From contig JBBDXA010000214.1 in assembly GCA_040902585.1 (NCBI GenBank), positions 1 to 14,963 on the forward strand: DNA of 14,963 bases, given 5' to 3'. Shown here piece by piece: positions 7,097 to 13,445 of this stretch. The position numbers and the translations under genes were made by a program. The stretch is from JBBDXA01 sp040902585 (lineage in GTDB: Bacteria > Planctomycetota > Phycisphaerae > Phycisphaerales > Phycisphaeraceae). The notes beneath the pieces were generated by a model. It searched no databases, was not told the origin of the DNA, and worked only from the letters and a program-made list of their open reading frames with translations. The stretch's first letter is position 1. Each line of letters opens with the position of its first letter.

Positions 7097-7491
7097 GCGG
7101 CGAGCGTACGAGAGGATGATCGGAGCGTCAACGGGGCGGGGAATTCCAGGGTTTCCCCGTGGTAGACACATGGCTACCCACCCCCCTCCCCCCTGGTAGC
7201 CATTTGAGCGCAAGTTGTTGATCTGTCTTGACATGGCAAATGGCTACCTGGTGTCTACCCCGTGTCTACTAGCCATCGCGAAGGCGTGCTGACCGGGCCG
7301 GCGAGCGGTGAAGGCCGGCGACCGGGGCCGGGCGAAACGATCGCGCGGCCGCCGGGCGGTGTCCGAACATTATACGAACTACATGGCGAATAGGCAAGCG
7401 CGAAAGGTCATCGGTCGATGCGGGCATGCCGGGTCTGCCGGCTCATCGCGGGCGATGAACGCTCCGATAAGGATCGAAGCCGGGAGTCACC
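7097..7491. other. Divergent intergenic region, 395 bases
   Basis: No coding sequence is supported. The left half holds the nested inverted repeats at 7161-7276. Around 7291-7345 is a very GC-rich stretch with recurring GGCCGGCGA and CCGGGGCC words. TTGACA at 7228-7233 has no good -10 element at the right distance. GGGAG at 7482-7486 is a plausible ribosome site for the gene starting at 7492. Confidence 0.6.
7161..7276. repeat. Nested inverted repeat cluster (GGTAGCCAT and GTAGACAC words)
   Basis: GGTAGCCATTTG (7195-7206) pairs exactly with CAAATGGCTACC (7237-7248). Outside it, GGTAGACAC (7161-7169) pairs exactly with GTGTCTACC (7251-7259). Further copies are ATGGCTACC at 7170-7178, GTGTCTAC at 7262-7269 and TAGCCAT at 7270-7276. 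The block lies upstream of both divergent genes, so it could be an operator array, a degraded palindromic element, or an RNA hairpin. Confidence 0.75.
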
Positions 7492-8724
7492 ATGATCGCC
7501 GCCCTTCGCCAATTCGTGCGTGAACCGTTTCGAGTGCTCTTCTTTCTTTGGGCGCTTGCGTTTGTCTACATGCTCGGCTGGGTCGCGCTGGAGTTGCTCG
7601 CCTTCACGCCGCTGGAGAGTTTGACTCGACCGCTGTACGCGATCTGGCGGCGGCCGTACTTCGGGTACGCGTGGTTGGATTGGGGACTTCAAACCGCGAT
7701 TGTGATGGGCGGGGCGACGGTTGTCTTTCTCCTCGTGGGTCTGCGCGGGGCGATGGCGCTGCGCTCGCCGACGGGCGCGCCGGTCTTTCTGCGCATGGCG
7801 TTCATCTTGATCGCGTCCGTGGCCGTGCTGTTCGGCGTCGGCTATCAGGTGAGAGCATCAGGCGCCAGCGAATCGAGCCGAGCTTCATCGCTCGTCACGC
7901 AGCTTCAGACCCTTCGCAGTCAGCTCGAACTGTATCAGGTGCAGCACGAGGGCGACTATCCCACGCTCGCGCAGCTACAGGCGGGCTGGGGCGTGATGGT
8001 GAACAAGACCCACGCTGATGGGACCATCGATCCAATCCGTGGCGATTACGGTCCCTATCTTCAGTGGCCTCCGAAGAACGCCATCATCGGAAGTGCCATC
8101 GTATCGGCGGACAACACCGGTGCCTGGCGGTACAACGAGAAGACAGGTGACATCGTCGCGCTGCTGCCGCCGCAGGTGATTCTGGACATGGGCTTTGCAT
8201 TGACCGATGTTGCGCCGATGAGCATGATGCCGGGCGATTCGGGGATCGAACATTACCTGGCGCTGAGCGCCCTGATGCACCGAGAGCGAGTCATCGGCTA
8301 CGTGACCAGCCTGTTTCATCTCATCGTGCCGATCCTGCTGCTGGTGATCGCCTTCCTCCGTTGGCGGGTGATGTCGAGTTGGGTCGATCTTCAGCCGCCA
8401 GCGCGCAGGCAGGTCGCGGGCATGTTGACGTTCCTCGCCGCCGCCGCGCTCTATCTGCTTGTACAGTCGATGAACCACGACTGGGATCCGCTTTCGCAGC
8501 TCGCCTTCGCGTGGGCGTTCATCGCCGCCAGTTTCTTCGGCCTGATGATGGGCCTGCGCTGGGATGGCATCGACAAATGGCAATACGCGGGCTGGATGGA
8601 CCCGACGATCTGCCGGCAGTGCCAGTACGACCTGCGCGGCACGCTGATGGCGAATCGCTGTTCGTGTCCGGAGTGCGGACTGGGCGTGAGTGAAAGCCCG
8701 GACCAGCTCACTTCTTTTCCTTGA
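7492..8724 (+). CDS. Polytopic membrane protein with pseudopilin-like domain and C-terminal zinc ribbon
   Basis: 410 residues. Predicted membrane helices lie at about 14-38, 67-88, 102-120, 268-289, 306-326 and 336-355. Between helices 3 and 4, residues 130-225 resemble the soluble part of GspG-like pseudopilins: 'LVTQLQTLRSQLELYQVQHE' (134-153), then 'DYPTL', a 'DYGPYLQWPPKN' segment (185-196) and 'WRYNEKTGDIVALLP'. This matches the style of Phycisphaerae pilin-like proteins, but helix 3 lacks a G-F-T-L-x-E cleavage site. The C-terminus is a zinc ribbon, 'CRQCQYDLRG' (374-383) and 'CPECG' (392-396), frequent in planctomycete proteins. GGGAG (7482-7486) sits five bases before the ATG. Its last 17 bases overlap the convergent gene. 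Function unknown. Confidence 0.82.
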   Translation: MIAALRQFVREPFRVLFFLWALAFVYMLGWVALELLAFTPLESLTRPLYAIWRRPYFGYAWLDWGLQTAIVMGGATVVFLLVGLRGAMALRSPTGAPVFLRMAFILIASVAVLFGVGYQVRASGASESSRASSLVTQLQTLRSQLELYQVQHEGDYPTLAQLQAGWGVMVNKTHADGTIDPIRGDYGPYLQWPPKNAIIGSAIVSADNTGAWRYNEKTGDIVALLPPQVILDMGFALTDVAPMSMMPGDSGIEHYLALSALMHRERVIGYVTSLFHLIVPILLLVIAFLRWRVMSSWVDLQPPARRQVAGMLTFLAAAALYLLVQSMNHDWDPLSQLAFAWAFIAASFFGLMMGLRWDGIDKWQYAGWMDPTICRQCQYDLRGTLMANRCSCPECGLGVSESPDQLTSFP

Positions 8725-9211
8725 ACCGTTCATCGACGATCGGCGTGTCGGCCGGCAGCGGGATGCGGTTCAGGTCAACCACCTCGCCATCGACGACCAG
8801 CTCGATGTAGGTCGTGTTCATCCACTTCGATCGCGGATCGGTCGCGCCGGCGATGGGGGCTTCCGGCGCAGGCGGGTCCGTAGGCCGGCCGTGGACGACG
8901 ACGCCGGCCTTCTTCGCGCCGCCGAGGAAGAAGTTCTCGCCGCGCACAAGGATGATGGGCGCGCCCTTGGTCTTCACCTTCAGCAGGTGCGGCCAGGCCG
9001 CCTCGAACGCGTCGCGCTTATCGAAGGGAATCGCATAGTGCGGTTGCTCGAATTGCGGTCCCACCAGCGTGCGCGACTGCTTGCGCAGTGGCTCCAGTTC
9101 CTTGGGCCAGCTCTTGGGCCAATCGCCCGAGTCAATGATCATATAGAGCGCATATGCGGAGCCGGTTACACAGAGGACGATCACGGTCAGGAGGGCGATG
9201 GAACGTTTCAT
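8708..9211 (-). CDS. Conserved planctomycete-type anchored protein of unknown function
   Basis: 167 residues with one N-terminal hydrophobic segment (about 5-26, 'SIALLTVIVLCVTGSAYALY') that is either a membrane anchor or a signal peptide. The domain after it begins 'DWPKSWPKELEPLRKQSRTL' and contains 'IPFDKRDAFEAAWPHLLKVK' and a 'GAPIILVRGENFFLG' strand. I recognise this pattern as a recurring uncharacterised protein in planctomycete genomes but know no function for it. The C-terminus is charged (DERFKEKK). Start ATG at 9211 has GGAG seven bases upstream. The gene is convergent with, and overlaps by 17 bases, the membrane protein ending at 8724. Confidence 0.83.
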   Translation of the reverse strand: MKRSIALLTVIVLCVTGSAYALYMIIDSGDWPKSWPKELEPLRKQSRTLVGPQFEQPHYAIPFDKRDAFEAAWPHLLKVKTKGAPIILVRGENFFLGGAKKAGVVVHGRPTDPPAPEAPIAGATDPRSKWMNTTYIELVVDGEVVDLNRIPLPADTPIVDERFKEKK

Positions 9212-9388
9212 GGTGAAGCTCCGGGGAGGTTGACGGTGTTACCTCCAAAGACGCGGGCCATGCGGTGCTGTTCAATCACCACTGCTCATTTGGGCGGGAA
9301 ATACTGCGGCGCTGCCGCACCTTGTTTTTCCGTGGCACGCTGATGGCCGGCAGGGGCCCTGCGGGCCGCCCGCTAAACGGGGAGACGA

Positions 9389-11266
9389 TTACTTTGCATC
9401 CTTTTTCGGTTCATCCTTCTTTTCACCGCTGAGCGCGGCAACACGGCGGGCGATGTATTGACGCAGCACGGGCAACTTGGTGGATGCCGCGAGCTTCAGG
9501 GCGCGGTCCTTGTCCTGCGCCACGGCCGGTTCGATGCCGTACCAGATCATGAGCGTGAGCATCGGGTCGCTGTCCTCGGCAAAGGCGGATGCGAGCATTT
9601 CCGCGAAGGGCCAGCGCTTCTCAACAGGCACGCGCTGCATGGCCGCTGCCGCCGCCAGGCGCACCACCGGTGCTCGGTTCATGCCCAGCGAGGCGACGAT
9701 TTCCGTCTGCCACTCGGTGGCCTTTCCTTCTTCAAACGCAAGTTGAATCGTCCAGTAGCGCACAGCCGGTGCGTCAGCGCCCAGCAGCCGGTCGGTCGTG
9801 TCTTCATCGATAGGGCCCAGTGCCTTGAGCGTCCACAAGCTGTTCAAGCGATGCGGGACAGGCGCATTCTTGTCAAGGACGAGCTTCAGCAACCGTGGCT
9901 GCTGGGCGGCGAGCGTGGTGCCGCGAAGTTTGCCTGCGTGAGCGCGTTCCTGAAGGATGCGCCGGGCGTGCTGTGCGAAGAACTGATTGGCGTGGAACTG
10001 CATGTCGATGAGAGCATCGTCATCAGCCTTGGAAAGGTCGGTGTTCACGGGTTTGACATCGCCATACGTGATGCGATAGATACGCCCCGTCGTCACCTCC
10101 GCCTTGTCGTAATCGTGACACTCGCCCGTGTCATGCCAGTCGGTCATGTACACGCTGCCATCGGGGCCGTACTGCATTTCAAGGCCGCGGAACCAACTGT
10201 CGTTGGCGAAGAGAAAATCCTTGTCGTGCGTCGCGACGTAGCCGGAGCCTTTGGGTGTGAGCGTGTCGCAGTTGATGCGCCCGCCGTGGACGTTGCTGAT
10301 GAACGCCTTGCCGCGGTACTGGGTGGGCCAGTTGTCACCCTGATAAATCATGAGGCCGGCGTGAGCATGTCCGCCGCCGGCGGCATCATGCGCGCCTTTG
10401 CCGCCGCGGGAATCGGTCCACTTCGTGCCCTCGGCCCAGTGTTGGTGGTCAGCGCAGCTTTGAATGAGGCCGTAGCTGTACTTGTTGACATCTTCGCCGA
10501 ACATACGTTCGTAGTGGCCGCCGGGCGTGATGTGGAAGATATGTTTGATGACGCAGTTGGTAACGAACAGTTGGCCGTACTGATCCCAGTCCAGGCCCCA
10601 GGGGTTGGTGGTGCCGTGGGCGACGACTTCGAATGTATGTTTCGTCGGGTGGTAGCGCCACACGCCGCAGTTGATGGTGATGCGCTTGTCATCGGATGTG
10701 CCCGGCTTGCCGACTTTGGAAGGCGCGGTGATGCCGTTGCAGCCGTAGAGCCAGCCGTCGGGGCCCCATTTCAGGGCGTTGAGCACGTTGTGTTTGCCTT
10801 TGGTGGACCAGCCATCAAGTAACACTTGCGGCGGACCATCGGGAATGTCATCGCCGTTGGCATCAGGGATAAACGAAAGGTCCGGCGCGTTACATATATA
10901 GACGCCACCGAACCCGATCTGGATGCCCGAAAGATAGCGACCTTCATCCCAGAAGATTGTCTTCTTGTCGAACTTGCCATCGCCATCGGTGTCTTCATAG
11001 ATGGAAATGCGGTCCCGACCGGTCTCCTGCCACTTGGGATAAGAGAGATTCTCGACGACCCACAGCCGGCCGCGGTCATCGATGGTGAAGGCGATGGGCT
11101 GGACGACATCCGGCTCGCCGGCGAAGAGCGTGACCTTGAAGCCTTCGGGCACTTTGATCTTCGCCAGCGACTGAGCGGGTGTGTACATCTCGTTCTCGCC
11201 CTCGGCAAAGGAGAGGGTGTTCGCCAAGGCGAGGATCAGAATGCAGGCGATGGATCGAATGGGCAT
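9389..11266 (-). CDS. PVC-type membrane-bound dehydrogenase-like propeller with HEAT-like repeats
   Basis: 625 residues. The signal peptide MPIRSIACILILALANTLSF ends near Ala21. Residues about 35-430 match the planctomycete/verrucomicrobial 'putative membrane-bound dehydrogenase' propeller: 'VPEGFKVTLFAGEPDVVQPI' (39-58), 'DDRGRLWVVENLSYP' (63-77), 'DTDGDGKFDKKTIF', 'NPWGLDWDQYGQLFVTN', and 'DWHDTGECH' near the end. The fold is a six-bladed soluble-glucose-dehydrogenase-like propeller. Residues about 450-610 are helical HEAT-like repeats. Full-length relatives commonly carry a C-terminal cytochrome c domain with CxxCH; none is present here and the protein ends in a Lys/Asp tail. ATG at 11266 has GGAG seven bases upstream; the frame continues further upstream without a signal. 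Enzyme activity is not established for the family. Confidence 0.9.
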   Translation of the reverse strand: MPIRSIACILILALANTLSFAEGENEMYTPAQSLAKIKVPEGFKVTLFAGEPDVVQPIAFTIDDRGRLWVVENLSYPKWQETGRDRISIYEDTDGDGKFDKKTIFWDEGRYLSGIQIGFGGVYICNAPDLSFIPDANGDDIPDGPPQVLLDGWSTKGKHNVLNALKWGPDGWLYGCNGITAPSKVGKPGTSDDKRITINCGVWRYHPTKHTFEVVAHGTTNPWGLDWDQYGQLFVTNCVIKHIFHITPGGHYERMFGEDVNKYSYGLIQSCADHQHWAEGTKWTDSRGGKGAHDAAGGGHAHAGLMIYQGDNWPTQYRGKAFISNVHGGRINCDTLTPKGSGYVATHDKDFLFANDSWFRGLEMQYGPDGSVYMTDWHDTGECHDYDKAEVTTGRIYRITYGDVKPVNTDLSKADDDALIDMQFHANQFFAQHARRILQERAHAGKLRGTTLAAQQPRLLKLVLDKNAPVPHRLNSLWTLKALGPIDEDTTDRLLGADAPAVRYWTIQLAFEEGKATEWQTEIVASLGMNRAPVVRLAAAAAMQRVPVEKRWPFAEMLASAFAEDSDPMLTLMIWYGIEPAVAQDKDRALKLAASTKLPVLRQYIARRVAALSGEKKDEPKKDAK

Positions 11267-11363
11267 GTGTGACTCCGAGATTGGTTCATAGACCGTGCCG
11301 CACATCATACCGGCGGGGTTTCGGTGAATGCGTACAATTGCGGAATGAATCGAATGTGTGTTT

Positions 11364-11464
11364 CTAAGGAAATGAGGAAATGAGGAAGGCAGGATCAAGC
11401 GAGTTGAGTTAAATGCCGTCTCTGAGTTCCCTCCTCTCCTTTCCTCATTTCCTTATTTCCTTAG
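11364..11464. repeat. 24-base inverted repeat pair of GGAAATGAGG type
   Basis: Arm 11364-11387 (CTAAGGAAATGAGGAAATGA...) and arm 11441-11464 (...ATTTCCTTATTTCCTTAG) are reverse complements at 23 of 24 positions, with 53 bases between. Each arm contains short tandem copies of GGAAATGA. It lies between the divergent dehydrogenase-like gene and xseA and ends 16 bases before the xseA start, so it may affect xseA expression. Confidence 0.85.
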
Positions 11465-11480
11465 AGTTTTCTTCTGGACC

Positions 11481-12951
11481 ATGGCGCGACTCCCTTTCAA
11501 TCCCGATCTGATTCCGCCCCGCGAGTCTCCCCCCGCTCCCCCCGCTCCGCGCGGCAAGGGCGATCAACCCGTGACCGTTACGCAGCTTGCCTTGATGGTC
11601 AAGGACACGCTCGCGCAGGGGTTGCCGGTGAAGCTGCGCGTCATTGGGGAGATCAGCAATCTCTCCGATCGCACGCACTGGTTTTTCAATCTGAAGGATC
11701 AGGGCGCTTCGATCCGCTGCGTCTGTTTCGCGTCGAACGTGCGGCGGATTAGCTTCCCGGTGAAGGACGGCATGGAAGTGATCGCGACGGGACGGATCGA
11801 TTTCTACGAGACCGGCGGGAACGTTCAGCTTTACGTGGACAAGCTCGAGCCGGTGGGCGTGGGCGAGTTGGAGCTGAAATTCCGGGCGCTGTGCGATGAG
11901 CTTCGCAAGCTCGGTTACTTCGCGGTGGAGCGAAAGAAGGCGTTGCCGGTGATGCCCAGGTGCATTGCGGTGGTGACGTCACGCAGCGCGGCGGCTTTGC
12001 AGGATGTGATCAACACGGCCGGTAAACGCTGGCCCGGGTGCCGGCTGCTGCTGTTTGATGTGCGCGTGCAGGGCGCGGCGGCGGCACCTGAAATCACCAA
12101 AGCGATCAACCTGCTTTCAAAGCATGGCGCAAAGCTCGGCATCGACGCCATCATCCTCACCCGCGGCGGCGGATCGATGGAAGACCTCTGGGCCTTCAAC
12201 GAACGCATCGTCGCCGAGGCGATCTACCAGTGCTCGCTCCCCATCGTCGCGGCGATCGGACATGAAACAGATACGACCGTCGCGGAACTCGTGGCGGACC
12301 TGCGCTGCGCCACGCCTACGCAGGCGGCGATGACGCTGGTGCCGGATCAAAGGGCGCTCGCGCATCAGGTCGATCAGCTTTCGCATCGCCTGCGGCGAAT
12401 GGTGACAGGGACGGTTACGCATGAGAAGCAACGCCTGCTGCACGTGGCGCGGCACGCCTTTTTTCGCCGGCCTGATCAGATGTACGCACCGATCCGCGAA
12501 CGATTGCGGCAGCTTGAAACGAATCTTCGCGCGGCCTTGCCTCGCCTCCTGCGCGAACGCAAGCAACAGTTTGAATCGCTCGCTGCGAAACTGCTCACCG
12601 ACCTGCCGCGACGCGTCGTGAGTGAGACGCAGCGCCTCGACGCCCTCGCCCGGCAGCTTGAATCCGTAGGCCCGATGAATGTTCTCAGTCGCGGCTACAC
12701 CTACACGCTCGACGCGGCAGGCAAGGTGCTGCGCTCGGCGAGCGACGCGAAGGCGGGCGATGAACTTACGACGGTGTTGAGCGATGGGCGCGTGAAGAGC
12801 AGAATCGAAGGCGGTGCCGTGGGTCCGGGCGATCCGGCGGGGGNNNNNNNNNNCGGGGCCGCTTGAAGCGGCCCCGCCCGCCCCGCCGCCGGTGCGCACG
12901 CCGCGCCAGTCGAAGCGTAAGAAGGATGATGATCAGCCCGGGTTGTTCTGA
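11481..12951 (+). CDS. xseA: Exodeoxyribonuclease VII large subunit (sequence gap near 3' end)
   Basis: XseA is the catalytic subunit of exonuclease VII, which degrades single-stranded DNA from both ends in the cytoplasm. An OB-fold ('LRVIGEISNLSDRTHWFFNL', 52-71) is followed by the catalytic domain: 'VVTSRSAAALQD' (Asp175), 'ILTRGGGSMEDLWAFNE' (Arg228), 'AIGHETDTTVAELVADLR' (His261, Asp264). These match residues reported as essential in the E. coli enzyme. A long helical arm and the 'VLSRGYTYTL' element end the recognisable part. The usual TSxxGAA reads TSRSAAA. Ten N at 12844-12853 break the frame. With ten bases assumed, the frame stops at 12866, but the frame from 12856 stays open to 12951 and ends RKKDDDQPGLF. 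I therefore take 12951 as the true end, requiring a real gap length of 9 or 12 (or congruent). xseB follows after 28 bases. Confidence 0.9.
12844..12853. other. Assembly gap of 10 N inside xseA
   Basis: Ten undetermined bases, a conventional gap size. The gap lies in a Gly/Pro/Ala-rich coding stretch and directly beside the hairpin at 12854-12876, which probably caused the sequencing failure. Its true length is unknown. Confidence 0.97.
12854..12876. repeat. Strong GC hairpin next to the gap
   Basis: CGGGGCCGC and GCGGCCCCG form a perfect 9-bp stem around TTGAA; including the T and A pairs the whole 23 bases are a near-perfect palindrome. It is within the xseA coding sequence in the preferred frame. 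The missing bases beside it could extend the structure. Confidence 0.8.
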
Positions 12952-12979
12952 GAATAGTTCTGATCGCTACACTACCCCC

Positions 12980-13237
12980 ATGTCGAAATCCAAGAGCGAA
13001 AAGCCCGTGAAGTTCGAAGACGCCATCGAGCAGCTCGAGAGCATCATCGAACGCATCGAGTCCGGCGATGTCGGCCTGGAGGATTGCCTCACGCAATACG
13101 AGCAGGGCATGTCGCTGATCAAGCAGTGCCGACAGGTGCTGGCGAAGGCGGAGAAAAAAATTGCCGAGCTCGCGCCGGATGAGAAGGGCGGGCTGAAGGT
13201 GGAGGATGAGGATGTGATCGAGGGCGAGGAGGATTGA
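12980..13237 (+). CDS. xseB: Exodeoxyribonuclease VII small subunit
   Basis: 85 residues, the usual length for XseB. 'VKFEDAIEQLESIIERIESG' (10-29), 'GLEDCLTQYEQGMSLIKQCR' and 'KAEKKIAEL' follow the family pattern of two long helices that form a coiled hairpin on the XseA arm. An acidic tail, 'VEDEDVIEGEED', follows. Several small subunits bind each large subunit to make exonuclease VII in the cytoplasm. It starts 28 bases after the preferred xseA stop, consistent with co-transcription. The start context is CCCCC-ATG with no Shine-Dalgarno. Upstream in-frame codons (back to 12863) overlap xseA and are not XseB-like. Confidence 0.96.
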   Translation: MSKSKSEKPVKFEDAIEQLESIIERIESGDVGLEDCLTQYEQGMSLIKQCRQVLAKAEKKIAELAPDEKGGLKVEDEDVIEGEED

Positions 13238-13283
13238 GGGGGACAGGAGACAGGGGATAGGAGACAGGAGACATAAGACACAA
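13238..13283. repeat. Degenerate tandem repeat GGAGACA type
   Basis: Purine-rich words GGACA, GGAGACAGG, GGATAGG, GGAGACAGG and GAGACATAAGACA follow one another just after the xseB stop. This is a short degenerate tandem array next to the palindrome at 13287-13320; no gene is seen. Confidence 0.7.
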
Positions 13284-13286
13284 GTG

Positions 13287-13320
13287 AAAGCCCACCCCCT
13301 CCTGTGGGTGGGTCTCCGCC
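13287..13320. repeat. Dispersed palindrome, CCCACCCAC...GTGGGTGGG family, copy 2
   Basis: Its reverse complement GGCGGAGACCCACCCACAGG... aligns along its whole length with copy 1 at 5144-5175, apart from an inserted GA and two substitutions. The stem is CCCACCC with GGGTGGG, extended by a mismatched pair. It lies between xseB and the prepilin peptidase gene. Confidence 0.78.
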
Positions 13321-13445
13321 TACAATCGCCCGATCATCAACCTTGCTTCCCATTGCAGGATTCGGCCGATGTAACTTACGCACTCGGTCCTCCCGTTCGA
13401 TTTTCCCGTTTTTGTGCTTTTCTGATTTTCTGCTTTCCTGCCCCC

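Noticed and set aside
7228..7256. Promoter with a perfect TTGACA at 7228-7233
   Set aside because: The expected -10 position about 17 bases later reads GTGTCT, a poor match, and lies in the inverted repeat; it is more than 230 bases from the + strand gene.
9306..9329. Rho-independent terminator (GCGGC-GCT-GCCGC then a T run) on the + strand
   Set aside because: The stem is only 5 bp, the T run is separated by several bases, and the nearest + strand gene ends about 580 bases upstream with an opposing gene between.
9458..10822. 454-residue open frame on the + strand opposite the dehydrogenase-like gene
   Set aside because: No recognisable motif and no ribosome site; the minus-strand protein shows clear family motifs throughout the same bases.
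11481..12866. xseA stop at 12866
   Set aside because: It depends on the arbitrary 10-N gap length. The alternative frame after the gap gives a coherent linker and charged tail ending at 12951, close to xseB.
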